Shown in pieces: positions 11,107 to 22,159 of a DNA stretch of 64,000 bases (position 1 is its first letter; each line of letters opens with the position of its first letter). The position numbers and the translations under genes are program-made. This stretch comes from Odobenus rosmarus divergens (lineage: Eukaryota > Chordata > Mammalia > Carnivora > Odobenidae), in assembly GCF_000321225.1 (NCBI RefSeq), contig NW_004451665.1, positions 467,326-531,325 on the forward strand, given 5' to 3'. The notes under the pieces were generated by a model that ran no database searches, was not told where the DNA came from, and was given only the letters and a program-made list of their open reading frames with translations.

Positions 11107-11621
11107 CTCCCGAAAAGCCCAGACCAAAAGCAAGTACTTGAAAGAGCAAGAGGGATAAATCCCCAAATGAACTTTCCCATCCTCTCCTTCTGAGAGGAGG
11201 CAGAGAAAGAACTTTGGGAAACTTTTTAGGAAGCAAAGCCTGGGGGTTTTAGTCAAGGGTGGCTCTTGAGCAAGCTGGAGGGGTTCATGCATATTCATAA
11301 TCAATTTGCATTCGGATCTGGTGTTTTAGCGGCAAATGACTTCTTCCGTCCCTTTGCAGTTTAAGAAGTAGCTGCCTCATTTATAGTCCAGAGTCATCTT
11401 GCTTCGGGTCTGTACCTCAGTGAGTTTGCTTGAAGATGCTGGGCTCTGTGTGTAGGAGATTTGTTTTGTTTTCGAATTTCCTGCATGCTTTCCTGTTGTG
11501 AAATTAGCAAAGGCTTCTCGGCCAGGAGTTAGAGAAGTTAATGTGGCAAGAGGCTGTCACAACAGGACCCCGGAGTATGTCTTGCAAAAGACTGAATGTT
11601 TCTTGGATTGTGTGACTGTGT

Positions 11622-11670
11622 ATGGGTGGGTGGGGGGCGGCGGGGGGGGGGCAGGGAGGAAGGGTTGGAG
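11622..11670 (+). other. Guanine-rich run with G-quadruplex potential
   Basis: It contains 'gggtgggtggggggcggcgg', followed by a run of ten G, then 'gcagggaggaagggttggag'. There are at least five G-tracts of three or more with loops of one to four bases on the sense (non-template) strand. It lies about 600 bp into intron 1. Folding is inference. Confidence 0.6.
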
Positions 11671-12004
11671 GGATGAACAGTTTTATCTTGAAAAAGCAAG
11701 GCATATCTGAGTGACTATATTTAGATTTTGTCTAAAAACTGTAAGAGCAGCCTGGTTTTTACAGATGGTGTGCAGTCTCCGTCTTTTACCTCTTTTGGGC
11801 ATTTTCTGCCATAGCGGAGAGCCAGCTGCTTGCCAGCCCATGGGAGCCAGGAAGAGTCTCCGCAGCAGTGTGGCTGTGTAGGGTTGTAAACCTTCTTCTT
11901 CATCATCTCCAATTTCTGATATCCCCACATGTTTTTATCACATAGAATGCAGAGCAATGGGATGAGTAGCCAACAGATTCTTAATAATGATAGCAGTTGT
12001 AGCT

Positions 12005-12126
12005 GTTAATGTTTACTAAGTCTCTACTCTGTGCCGGGAGCTGTTCTAAGCACATTAGCCATATTATTTATTCCTCACATCGACTTAAGAGGTGAGTGCT
12101 ACCATTATCATTCCCATTTTCCAGGT
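12005..12126 (-). repeat. MIR, antisense
   Basis: The 'ctactctgtgccgggagctg ... ttctaagcac' text and 'attatcattcccattttcca' are the reverse of the MIR core and its 3' part. Confidence 0.75.
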
Positions 12127-12379
12127 GGTGGAGTTGATATAATGAGCGACTGGCTTGCCTTGGGATTACATGAAGGTGGTTGGGCTCAGGGTCTGTGGGC
12201 CTTTCTTTCTGTATGCTCCCACACTGTTACTCCACCTGAAGGCTCTGGCTACTGCTCTGACGCGGTTGATTCTGGGTTTCAAAGCCTTGAAGCTACTGGG
12301 GAAATAATACTTACTGAAATCTCAAGTCTGAGAAGGAATTTGTGCTTTGCTGTCGGATCACATTCATTTTTCTCATTTG

Positions 12380-12540
12380 GTGCTCATGGCCATTTTCTAC
12401 GGTAGAGCCCAGCTATTGTTATTTTTACCCTTTTACAAAAGGAGGAGATTTTGGCTTGGAGGGGTTCGGTGACAGTAATCACGCAGACCAGAAATCCCCT
12501 GCCTCTGGTTTCTCTTCTAACCTGCAGAGTAAGCCCAGTC
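12380..12540 (-). repeat. Probable MIR, antisense, decayed
   Basis: 'acccttttacaaaaggagga' and the following sequence resemble antisense MIR around its 'tcatctgtaaaatggg' segment. Confidence 0.45.
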
Positions 12541-12689
12541 ATCTCTGAACTTCTGTTCCCACCCCCAGCCACTTTCATTTCCCCAAGTGACCTTGCTCCT
12601 TTCCTCCCCCTCAGACTGTTGCATGGCACTTGCCTCTGCCCTGAAGGCCTGTCTGGCCTTCTCCTTCCCCTTCAATCTCTAGCCCTGCT

Positions 12690-12870
12690 GCCTAGGTTTG
12701 AATACCAGCTCCACTATCTACTAACTGTGTGCCTCAGTTTCTTCATCTGTAAAATGAAGAGAATCTACTTCATAGGGTTATTATAAGGACTAAATGAGGG
12801 ATTCATGCAAAATTCTAAGAACAGGGTCTGATGCATAGTGTATGTGCTCAATAAATGTTAGCTGTTGCAA
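12690..12870 (+). repeat. MIR, sense
   Basis: Near-complete MIR: 'gaataccagctccactatct', 'ctcagtttcttcatctgtaa', and the end 'gtgctcaataaatgttagct'. Confidence 0.9.
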
Positions 12871-13161
12871 TTGTTCCTTCAGGCTTTATCTTGGTTGTTA
12901 ATCCCTGCGTTAAGCCTTCTCCAACCCTTTAAACCTTAGATTAGCTCCTGTCTTGGATGTTTCTGCAACACCTCACTGTTTACTCCTAAACTGTTGCTCA
13001 TCACACTCATCCATATTCCTGTCGTCTGAATTGCTTCCCCCTTACCCTGACTATAATTTCTTTATCCACCTTTGGATCGGCACTGTCTAGTGCAACAAAT
13101 ACTTAATAAACTAAGTATTATTATTTTAGTTGATGTTTATCCAAGAATCAGGAGGCTGGTT

Positions 13162-13922
13162 TAAAAGGGGACCTGTGACTCCTCTGGTTAATTTGGTGCG
13201 TGGCACCATGAGCAGCAGAGTCTCCCACGACACCCTGTATAAGGTGGTGCGGGAAGTCCTGCAAGGAACCAGTGCAGGTGCTGGAAGATTTTGGAGACAG
13301 TGGAACTGCAGATCAGCTTGAAGAACTATGACTCTTTGAAGGACAAACACTTCTCAGGCACCGTCTGGCTTAAGTCTCCTTCCCGCCCAAGTTCTCCATA
13401 TGTGATTTGGGGGACTGGCAGCACTGTGATGAGGCCAAGGCTGTGGATATTCCCCACATGGACATTAAGGTGCTGAAGAAACTCAACAAAAATGAAAAAT
13501 TAATCAAGAGGCTAGCTAAGAAGTATGATGCCTTTTTGGCTTCAGAATTTCTGATCAAGAAGATCCCACAAATCCTGGGCCTAGGCCTGAATAAGGCTGG
13601 CATGTTCTCTTCCTTGCTGACCCACAATGAGAACATGGTGGCCAAAGTGGATGAAGTGAAGTCCACAACAAATTCCAGAAAAAGAAGGTGCTGTGTCTGG
13701 CAGTGGCCATTGGCCTGTGAAGATAACACACGATGAGTTTGTGTACAACATCTACTTGGCTGTCAATTTCCTGGTGTCATCGCTCAAGAAGAATTGGCAG
13801 AGCGTCCAGGCTTTATACATCAAGAGCACCACTGGCAATTCCCAGTATCTGTACTAAAGCACAATTTAATAAATCCTAGTGCTACGAAAACAAACAAATA
13901 AGAACTAAAAGGAGACCTATGA
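13162..13922 (+). pseudogene. RPL10A pseudogene: RPL10A processed pseudogene
   Basis: An intronless copy of the ribosomal protein L10a mRNA. The former start codon is at 13208 (M-S-S-R-V-S-H-D-T-L-Y) and the stop at 13855-13857 (after S-Q-Y-L-Y). The frame shifts several times: after codon 20, near 13320-13400 and near 13680. Conserved stretches such as [12 protein letters not shown] and [17 protein letters not shown] remain legible. AATAAA at 13868 and an A-rich tail follow. A 17-bp duplication ('taaaaggggacctgtga' at 13162-13178, 15/17 identical at 13906-13922) proves L1-mediated insertion. It is in the same orientation as ENTPD1 and not translatable. Confidence 0.95.
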
Positions 13923-14499
13923 ATATGTAATAGAGTTCCCACTGGTACATACTGTTCTTTTATGCACTCTAGTAAGACATCCCTCTGAGTGAATACACTG
14001 AGAAACGAGATGCATCCCTTCTAGGTGGATGAGCTTCAGAGCTGATGTGGCCCCATGCCAGGGTACCCAGTTCAGCCAGTCCAGCTCTGGCAGAACTTCA
14101 GCCCCCACTCCCCATTCAGCCAGGGGCCAAACTGGAGATTTCAGATGCCTCCTAGTACAACCTTGCTATCTCTGAACAGAACATCTGGTTCCAGAAATAG
14201 TGCCTCCCCAACCCCATTAAATAGCAACCTTATAGTCTGAGACAATGTACTCTGGTAATAGAAGAAAAACATACACTGCAGAGGTTGGCCCTGGGTAAAA
14301 TCATAAAGTACATTAAGTTTGTTTCCAGCACCCTCCCTTTCCTCTTCCTGGCATACCTTCAAAGCAATTTGACAAATATTATTGTGTGTCTACCATTATG
14401 TCCCTATGTCAGATGTGTGGGATATAAACAGTTTGTTCACAGTCTAGTGAGGAAGACAGATTTATGTACAACCAACTCTAATCGAAACCAGACTCTCTG
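13923..14499. other. Intron 1, no feature recognised
   Basis: No repeat family recognised between the RPL10A pseudogene and the MIR at 14500. Confidence 0.5.
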
Positions 14500-14645
14500 A
14501 AATGCTAATAATAACAGCTAACATTGATTATTATGTGCCAGGCATTGTCTCATATAATCTTCACAACAAAGCTGTGATACAGGTTTCTGCTTCTTATAGC
14601 TGTGGAGAGAATGATTTGGCCAACGTCACAGAGCTAGTATAGGAA
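14500..14645 (-). repeat. MIR, antisense
   Basis: 'attatgtgccaggcattgtc' and 'gccaacgtcacagagctagt' are antisense MIR landmarks. Confidence 0.8.
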
Positions 14646-14738
14646 GAGGGAGAATTTATTTTATTTATTCAAGTGTCATTAACATATAGTGTTATATTAG
14701 TTTCAGGTGTACAATATAATGATTCAACAATTCTATTT

Positions 14739-14904
14739 TTTTAAAAGATTTTATTTATTCATTTTTAGGGGAGAGGGGCAAGGACAAGCAGACTCTGTGC
14801 TAAGTGTGGAGCCTGACATGGGGCTCGATCTCATGACCCTGAGATCGTGACCTGAGCCAAAATCGAGAGTCAGATGCTTAACAGACTAAGCCACCCAGGT
14901 GCCT
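14739..14904 (-). repeat. Carnivore SINE nested in L1
   Basis: Antisense copy: 'aaaagattttatttattcat' to 'taagccacccaggtgcctc'. The flanks 'caacaattctat' and 'caacaattcaac' match as the target duplication. It has no (GA)n block, so it is an older subfamily. Confidence 0.88.
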
Positions 14905-15247
14905 CAACAATTCAACAGTTCTGTACATTACTTAGTGCTCATCATAAGTATATTCTTAATCCCCTTCACCTATTTCACCCATCCTCCCACCCACCACCCC
15001 GTGGCAATTACCAGTTTGTTCTTTGTATTTAAGAGTCTATTTTTGTCTCTTTTTCTTTCTTTGTTTTATTTCTTAAATTCCACATGAGTGAAATCATACG
15101 GTGTTTGTCTTTCTCTGACTGACTTATTTCATAGCGTTATACCCTCTGGATCCATCTATGTTGTTACAAACAGCAAGATCTTATTCTTTATTACTTTTTT
15201 ATGGTTAAGTAGTATTCCATTGAATATATATACCACCTCTTCTTTAT

Positions 15248-15352
15248 TTATTTTATTTTTTTAAGTAAGCTCCACACCCAGTGCGGGGCTTGAACTCACA
15301 ACTCTGAGATCAAGAGTTGCATTCTTCACCGACTGAGCCAGCCCGGTGCCCC
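15248..15352 (-). repeat. Short old-subfamily carnivore SINE nested in L1
   Basis: A roughly 105-bp antisense copy with 'taagctccacacccagtgcg' and 'gactgagccagcccggtgcc'. The 17-bp duplication 'taccacctcttctttat' lies at 15231-15247 and 15353-15369, identical. Confidence 0.92.
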
Positions 15353-17519
15353 TACCACCTCTTCTTTATCCATTCATCTATCAATGGATGCTTGGGTTGC
15401 TTCCATATCTTGGCTTCTGTAAAAAATGCTACAATAAATTTAAGGGGGCATATACTTTTTAAATTAGTTTTTTTGTTTTCTTTGGGTAAATATTCAGTAG
15501 TGGAATTATTAGGTCATATGGTAGTTTTTTTATTTTTGAGGAAGCTCCATACTGTTTTCTATAGTGGCTGTACCAGCTTGCATGCATTCCCACCAACAGT
15601 GCATGAGGATTTCTTTTTCTCTACATCATCCCCAACACTTATTATTTCTTATGTTTTTGGTTTTAGCTAATCTGACAGGTGTGAGGTGGTATCTCATTGT
15701 GGTTGTGATTTGCATTTTCCTGATGATGAGTGATTTTGAGCATCTTTTCATGTGTCAATTGGCTGTCTGTATGTCTTCTTTGAAAAAAATGCCCATTCAT
15801 GTCCTCTGTCCATTTTTTAATTGGATTATTTAGGTTTTTTGGTGTATAAATTCTTTATATATTTTGTATATTAACCACTTGTCAGATGTGTCATTTGCAA
15901 ATATCTTCTCCCATTCAGTAGGTTGTCTTTTTGTTTTCTTGATGTGTGGAAAAGCTTTTTATTTTGGTATAGTATCAATAGTTTAATATTGCTTTTGTAT
16001 CCTTTGCCAGAGGAGACATATTAGAAAACTATTTCTAAAGCCGATGTCAAAGAAATTACTGCTTGTGTTTTCTTTTAGGGATTTTATGGTTTCAAGTATC
16101 ACATGTAGGTCTTCACTGTATTTTGGGTTTATTTTTGTATATGGTGTAAGAAGTTTCATTCTTTTGCATGTCGCTGTCCAGTTTTCCCAATATCATTTGT
16201 TGAAGAGACTGTCTTTTTTCCTTTGGATATTCTTGCCTCCTTTGTCATAGATCAATTGACCATAAAAGTGTGGGTTTGTTTCTGGGCTCTCTATTCTATT
16301 CTATTGATCTATGTATCTATTTTTGTGCCAGTAGCATATTGCTTATAGTACCACAGCTTTGTAGTATATCTTGAAATTTAAGATTGTGATACCTCAGTTT
16401 TATTTTTCTTTTTCAAGACTGCTTTGGGTATTTGGGGTCTTTTATGGTTTCATACAGATTTTAGGATTGTTGGTTATAGTTCTGTGAAAAATACTTTTGG
16501 TGATTGCATTAAATTTGTAAATCTGAGTAGTATGGATGTTTTAACAATATTGGGTCTCCCAATCCATGAGTATGGGATATCTTTCCATTTGTTTGTGTCA
16601 TCTTTAATTTCTTTCATCAATATTTTACAGTTTTCAGAGTACAGCTTTTTTTTTTGCCTCCTTGGTTAAGTTCATTCCTAGGTATCTTATTCTTTTTGGT
16701 GCAATTGTAAATGGGATTGTTTTCTTAATTTCTCTTTAAGCTATTTGATTATTAGTGTATAAAAATGCAACAGATATCTGTATATTAATTTTGTATCCTG
16801 CAACTAAACTGAAATCATTTATCAATTTTAGTAGTTTTTTGGTAGAGTCTTTAGGGTTTTCTATATATAGTATGATGTCATCTGCAAATAGTGAAAGTTT
16901 TTCTTTTTCTTTACCAGTTTGGATGCCTTTTATTTCTATTTCTTGTCTGATTGCTGTGGCCAGGACTTCCAGTACTATGTTGAATAAAAGTAGTAAGAGT
17001 GGGCATGTTTGTCTTGTTCCTGATCTTAGAGGAAAAGCTTTCAGTTTTCCACCATTATGATGTTAGCTGTGCTTTGTTTTACATATGGCCTTTGTTATGT
17101 TGAGGTATGTTTTCTCTAAACCTACTTTGTTGTGTTTTTATCATGAATGGATTTTGTACTTTGTCAAATGCTTTTTCTGCATTCATTGAAATGATCATAT
17201 GATTTCTATCCTTTCTCTTGTTAATGTGATGTATCATGTTTATTGATTTGCAAATATTGAACCACTCTTGCATCCCTAAAATAAATTCCGCTTGATTGTG
17301 TTGAATGATTTTTTTAATGTGTTGTTGGACTTGGTTTGCTAATATTTGTTGAAGACTTTGCATCTGTGTTCATCAGAGATATTGTCCTGTAGTTCTCTTT
17401 TTTTGTAGTGTCTTTATCTGGTTTTGGTATTAGGGTAATACTGGCCTCATAGAATGCATTTGGAATCTTTCCTTCAGCAGAGGGGGAATCTAGACTCACA
17501 TATTTATGCTGCAAAGCCT

Positions 17520-18075
17520 GGATTCCTAATGGATAAATTCTCTTACCTCCCTAAGAGCTGTAATAGAAGTCTAAATAAAATGCCATGAGAAACAGAATAG
17601 GGAGTGATGATTTCTGGGAAAACTTCTCAAAGGATGGGAACTTCCGTTGTTCCTAGAAAGATGCGTAGTCTGATGTGCACAACAATCTCCTTTCAAGTCC
17701 CGGCAGTGCTTAAAGAACTTTTCTTTCTCTTTTACCAAAACTACAGCCTATATTTAAGAGTAAAAAGCCCTTTTACCTTTTTTAAGTTCCAAGCAGGGAA
17801 CCTATTTTCATGTCCATCCTGGAGATTTGAAGGCAGAAGTCCAAAGTGTGGTCTTGACTGTGAGGTTGGGATTACTTGTGATGTAATCGAATAAACCTTT
17901 GCAAAGTAATCAGCTGCATATTAAATGACTTCCTTAATCATGATTGTCTTCCATGGTCATTAGGCACATGTGATAAAGAGGTTTTACAAATGATCATGAT
18001 TGGTCCTACTTTTACTTGGCCGTATCACATTTTAAGAGCATTTTCTTCTTTGTGTTGTCTTATTAGTTGCCTTTG
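17520..18075. other. Intron 1, no feature recognised
   Basis: No repeat, exon or RNA gene recognised. The 96-codon frame in it shows nothing familiar. Confidence 0.5.
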
Positions 18076-18079
18076 CACT

Positions 18080-18289
18080 GATTTTTTTTTTTTTAGATTT
18101 TATTTATTTATTTGAGACAGAGAGAATGAGAGAGAGAGAGAGAGAGAGCACATGAGAGGGGGGAGGGTCAGAGGGAGAAGCAGACTCCCTGCTGAGCAGG
18201 GAGCCCCATGTGGGACTCGGTCCAGGTACTCCAGGATCATGACCTGAGCCGAAGGCAGTCGCTTAACCAACTGAGCCACCCAGGCGCCC
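18080..18289 (-). repeat. Carnivore SINE (SINEC)
   Basis: Poly-T, 'agattttatttatttatttg', (GA)n, 'gagcacatgagaggggggag', ending 'gagccacccaggcgccct'. The flanking duplication is unclear. Confidence 0.95.
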
Positions 18290-18574
18290 TGCCTCTGAAC
18301 TTTAAAACAGTGATTGTGCCTAGGGGCATTAGCATTTAATTCCACCTGCCATGAGGTTGAGCAGTGGTGCTGAGCTCAAGCCTGTGCAGAGTGAAGGTGA
18401 GACCTGGGGAAAATCATATAGGGTCTGTTATTTGTGAGTCTTTGGAGGGAGGCTGGAATTGAGGGAAGCCTTTGTGGTAAAGAATCATCAAATCTCTTGA
18501 TGGTTTGATGGAAGTACAGAAGAGCAGAGGTACTAGCTCTATCTTGGTGAATGAGTATGTGTGTGTTCTAAGGC

Positions 18575-18745
18575 AGTGTTTCTCATACTCTAACATACAT
18601 GTGCTACATTGGGGATCTTGTTAAAATGCACATTCTGATCCAGTAGCCCTGGGGTGGGGCTTGAGATCCTGCATTTCTAACAAGCTCCCAGGTGATGGTA
18701 ATGGTGCCCTCCATAGGCCACACTTCAAGTAGCCGTATTATAGGA
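18575..18745. repeat. MER5-type hAT DNA transposon remnant
   Basis: 'cagtgtttctcatactctaa', 'gatcttgttaaaatgcacat' and 'tgagatcctgcatttctaac' are MER5A-type text. It is a non-autonomous DNA transposon relic. Confidence 0.8.
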
Positions 18746-18881
18746 TCACTGCATGCCTTAGTCTCAGGGCTTATTTTGTACCAATGACCAACCCCTTCCT
18801 CCCCCAGTGCCACCTCACCCCCACCAAGCTGCCACTTTGGGTCCCTGCTATATGTCATTGAAGGATCATGGGAAATCGAAT

Positions 18882-18912
18882 TCATTCACTCATTCATTCA
18901 TTCATTCATTCA
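18882..18912. repeat. (TTCA)n tetranucleotide repeat
   Basis: About seven TTCA/CATT units, with one early interruption ('cactcattcattcattcatt'). Confidence 0.95.
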
Positions 18913-19460
18913 GTATACGTCCTAGAACAGGAAGTTGAGGCCTCCAATTTGCCATAAAAGAAAGAAGTCTGAATCTTTATTGCACACAAACTATTATTAC
19001 ACAAAAAGGCCCTGTGTTGGAGTTCCTAAACATCTTCCACCTTTTCTCCATGGATTCAAGTTTCCCTAAGCTGCTTTCATTCCTTGCCTTCAACCTGAGA
19101 AGTATCAGAGCAGAACATTTGGCTGTCTCTAGAACTCTTTGCTGGGTGTTTGGAGTGCCAGGGACCTGGGGTAGGACTCAGGGCTCTGAGACTGGGAACA
19201 GTGTGCCTGGGCATTGTCTCTACTCTACAGAAGTGAGGTAGGAATGATTCCAGGTGCAAAGGGAGGAAGTGGGTGCAGAGAGGACTAATGGAATTCCTTT
19301 AGTTTGAAAAATTTAGGGAATATGAGGAAAAAGGAAGCTGGTGGAGAAAAGAAGGCAGAGAGTTTGTGTAACTTGCTTCCATGTTGCCAAGTTACTTTCC
19401 CTAAAGGTGGACCCTTCCTGCTCCTGCAAGCAGTTCCTGTTAAGCATCCCTGACAGCTTC
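18913..19460. other. Intron 1, no feature recognised
   Basis: Moderate GC with no repeat family recognised. Frames on both strands are under 80 codons and look like chance. Confidence 0.5.
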
Positions 19461-19461
19461 C

Positions 19462-20110
19462 ATGTTTTTTTTTAAAATAATCTACTTTTATGTTGTTTTA
19501 ATTTGTATTTCTTTAATTCCCAGTAAATTCAACATTTTTCACATAATATATGCTTCTTTTGTATATTGTTTCTATCCTTTGCCCATTTATTACTTGTTTG
19601 GATTTTATGTTTTCAAATTAATTTATGTGAGCTCTTCATCAAATAAAGATACTCACGTTTTTCTGCCATATCCACAGCAGTTTTTCTGAATCTTCCCTTA
19701 GTGTCTTTTATATAAAGACTTATAGCTATAAATAGTTCCAATATACTTTTATCTGTGGTGCTGTGGTTTGGTTTTCAAAGTAGTTTAATATTGCATTTTT
19801 ATTATCTCTTTAATGCAGGATAATATATATTTTTTAAGTTCCAAGTGATTTTTTGTTTAGACCATTAATTTTAATTGATCTTTCATTTTATTTCACAATG
19901 GTTAGAGAATATGGCTTTATAATCTCTGAGATTTCTTGTGCTTAAGCATGTAGTGAATTTTTATAAATCTATGAATACTTATAAAGAAGATATATTCTGT
20001 TTTTAAGATATAAAAATGGGTATTTACAAATCTATCCAGCCATTTCAATCATATGGTAATCTCTCCCCAACCATAATTTTCTGCTATGTGAAATTATAGT
20101 CTGTATCCAT
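19462..20110 (-). repeat. Old L1-like AT-rich segment, antisense
   Basis: Text such as 'aatttgtatttctttaattc' and 'cacaatggttagagaatatg' fits decayed antisense L1/HAL1. The family is uncertain. Confidence 0.5.
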
Positions 20111-20534
20111 TATTTTCAGTTCAAGGGGGAAAAAATGTGATGTGAGTCATTTTTATTGTAGCTTATTAGAAAAGTGGGGGCTGGATGGAAAGTTGGGAAT
20201 ATGGAAGGAAGGTAAAGTAGATGCAGAGAAGGAGTAATCCAGTGTTGGGAAAGAGAAAGAAGGTGAGGTGAAGTTCTCAGATGGCTTCTGAGGCAGCTGA
20301 GCCTTGCCTGGTGACCTAACTTTAGGAAGTACAGAATGGGTGTGAGAATTACCAAGTCTTTCCCTTCCAACTAACCATGGCAGGCCCCAGGAGGCCGGAA
20401 CCAGGCCCTGGGTCTGGTTGGCAGGATTTAAGAGGTGGGGTCAGAATTGCTGAACCATAAATTGAAACAGTATTGCTTAAGTGGATAAAGTCTCAGACAC
20501 ATGCACAAAAAGACATCTGAAGCAATGTGTCATC
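20111..20534. other. Intron 1, no feature recognised
   Basis: Purine-rich stretch ('ggaatatggaaggaaggtaa') then unique sequence up to the next SINE. Confidence 0.45.
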
Positions 20535-20551
20535 AGCAAAATAATTTTTTT

Positions 20552-20771
20552 TTAAATAGATACAGAACATCTTTTTTTTTTCTTTAAGATTTTATTTATT
20601 TATTTGACAGAGACAGAGATAGCAAGAGCAGGAACACAAGCAGCGGGAGTGGGAGAGGGAGAGCAGGCTTCCCTCCGAGGAGGGAGCCCGATGTGGGACT
20701 CGATCCCAGCACCCTGGGATCATGACCTGAGCCGAAGGCAGACGCTTAATGACTGAGCCACCCAGGCGCCC
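20552..20771 (-). repeat. Carnivore SINE with extra 3' sequence
   Basis: Antisense SINE (20571-20771). The 17-bp duplication 'agcaaaataattttttt' lies at 20535-20551 and 20772-20788. Between the SINE poly-T and the left duplication lies a further 'aaatagatacagaacat' that is not SINE sequence. Read on the SINE strand this is a short 3' extension followed by a second poly-A, as in a transduction. Confidence 0.9.
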
Positions 20772-20788
20772 AGCAAAATAATTTTTTT

Positions 20789-21036
20789 AGGCTTTGTGCT
20801 GAAAAGGCAGGGTAGGAGTACCTGAACAACCCTGGTTTCCAGTGAACAGGGTTAGTTAACAGAAATTAATAGTGCAGTACTCACATTTTCTAATTTAAGC
20901 TATGTAAAAATGTTGATACCATCTTTTGCTTAATGTCTTATTTTTATTGCTTTATTTTGGTGAACTTAGAAAGATTTCTTTCATAGAAATAGAGCTTTTT
21001 CATAGATTTACTTTCTTTTTCTTCTTTTTTGGTCAA
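20789..21036. other. Intron 1, no feature recognised
   Basis: Short AT-rich unique interval. Confidence 0.4.
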
Positions 21037-21160
21037 TATAGTAACTAAGGTAGGCTGCAAAGATTACAACTCCTAATCCCTAGAATTCATGTATATTATC
21101 TTATAATAAAAAAAAGTCTTGCAGATGTGATTACATTAAGGATCTTGAACTGGGGGATGG

Positions 21161-21349
21161 GGGGGCGCCTGGGTGGCTCAGTCTGTTAAGCATCTGTCTT
21201 CAGCTCAGGTCATGATCCCAGGGTCCTGGGATCGAGTCCTGCACTGGGCTTCCTGCTCAGCAGGAAGTCTGCTTTTCCCTCTGCCCCTCCCCCTGCTCGT
21301 ACTCTCTCTCTCTCACAAAAATAAATAAATAAAATCTAAAAAAAAAAAA
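21161..21349 (+). repeat. Carnivore SINE, first of a nested pair
   Basis: Sense copy from 'ggggcgcctgggtggctcag' to a poly-A tail. The left target sequence starts 'ggatcttgaactgggg' (21140). Confidence 0.95.
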
Positions 21350-21356
21350 AGATCTT

Positions 21357-21553
21357 GGGGCGCCTGGGTGGCTCAGTTGTTAAGCGTCTGCCTTTGGCTC
21401 AGGTCATGATCCCAGGGTCCTGGAATCAAGCCCCACATCGGGCTCCCTGCTCAGGGGGGAGCCTGCTTCTCCCTCTCCCTCTGCCTGCTGCTCTGCCTAC
21501 TTGTGCTCTCTCTCTCTGTATCAAATAAATAAATAAAATCTTTAAAAAAAAAT
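21357..21553 (+). repeat. Carnivore SINE, second of a nested pair
   Basis: Sense copy from 'gggcgcctgggtggctcagt' to 'aataaaatctttaaaaaaaa'. 'gatctt' precedes it (21351) and 'ggatcttgaattgggg' follows (21554-21569), so the MLT1 target sequence appears on both sides of the pair and partly between them. Confidence 0.95.
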
Positions 21554-22159
21554 GGATCTTGAATTGGGGAGATTATCCTGGATTATCCAGATGGGCCCTA
21601 AATGCAATCACAAATGTCCTTGTAAGAGGGAGGGAGTGGGAGATTTGACATAGAAGGCAATGTAACCACTGAAGCAAGATGCTACTCTGCTGGCTTTGAA
21701 TATGGGGGAGGGGGCCACAAGCCAAGGAATGCATGGAATGTAGTTTGGAAAAAGATGGAAAGGAAAGAGCGGCCCTGCCAACACCTTGATTTCAGCCCGG
21801 TGAAACAGAGTTCAGACTTTGGACCTGTAGAACTATAATAAGAGAGTAAATGTGTATTTTGCTTTAAGCCACCAAGTTTGTGGTAACTTGTTATGGCAGC
21901 CATAGGAAACTAATGCATTAAGTTTTTAATAAATGGAAGTGGTGGTGGCTTTAGTTTATCTACAGGTTTAGTGTGTATTGGGCCACCTCCTGCTCTTACA
22001 GATGTTAACTCAGTTCTCAAATAAGTGTTTGAAATTGGTACTGTTTACTGTCCCTCTTACAAATGAGAAACTGAAGAATGAGTAGTTAAGTCACTTACCT
22101 AAAGTCTCTCCATCAGTAAGTGTTGAAGTTGAGATTTGAGCCCATAGTTGTTGATCTTA

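Larger units (their letters stand above)
14656..17495 (-). repeat. L1 (5'-truncated), antisense, with ORF2 reverse-transcriptase remains
   Basis: The 3' UTR lies at the left ('gtgtcattaacatatagtgt') and the ORF2 reverse-transcriptase region at the right. Reverse-strand frames at 17079-17514 read [13 protein letters not shown] and [13 protein letters not shown], which are L1 ORF2 motifs. Frameshifts and stops make it dead. It is truncated inside the RT domain near 17495. Two SINEs are nested in it (14739 and 15248). Confidence 0.9.
21037..21925 (+). repeat. MLT1-type MaLR LTR, split by two SINEs
   Basis: Sense MaLR text: 'gcagatgtgattacattaag', then after the SINEs 'gattatcctggattatccag', 'gccaacaccttgatttcagc', 'aagccaccaagtttgtggta' and the end 'ataggaaactaatgca'. 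It is an ancient non-autonomous LTR shared by placental mammals, interrupted at 21156-21553. Confidence 0.85.

Noticed and set aside
10901..11236. 111-codon minus frame over exon 1
   Set aside because: It is produced by the antisense of the A-rich tract and of the purine-rich 5' UTR; low complexity F/L/V run.
12031..12405. 124-codon + frame
   Set aside because: It overlaps MIR sequence, has no conserved domain and no splice or initiation context.
13407..13736. Functional RPL10A coding segment
   Set aside because: One frame of a processed pseudogene with several frameshifts, a TSD and an A-rich tail; not a gene.
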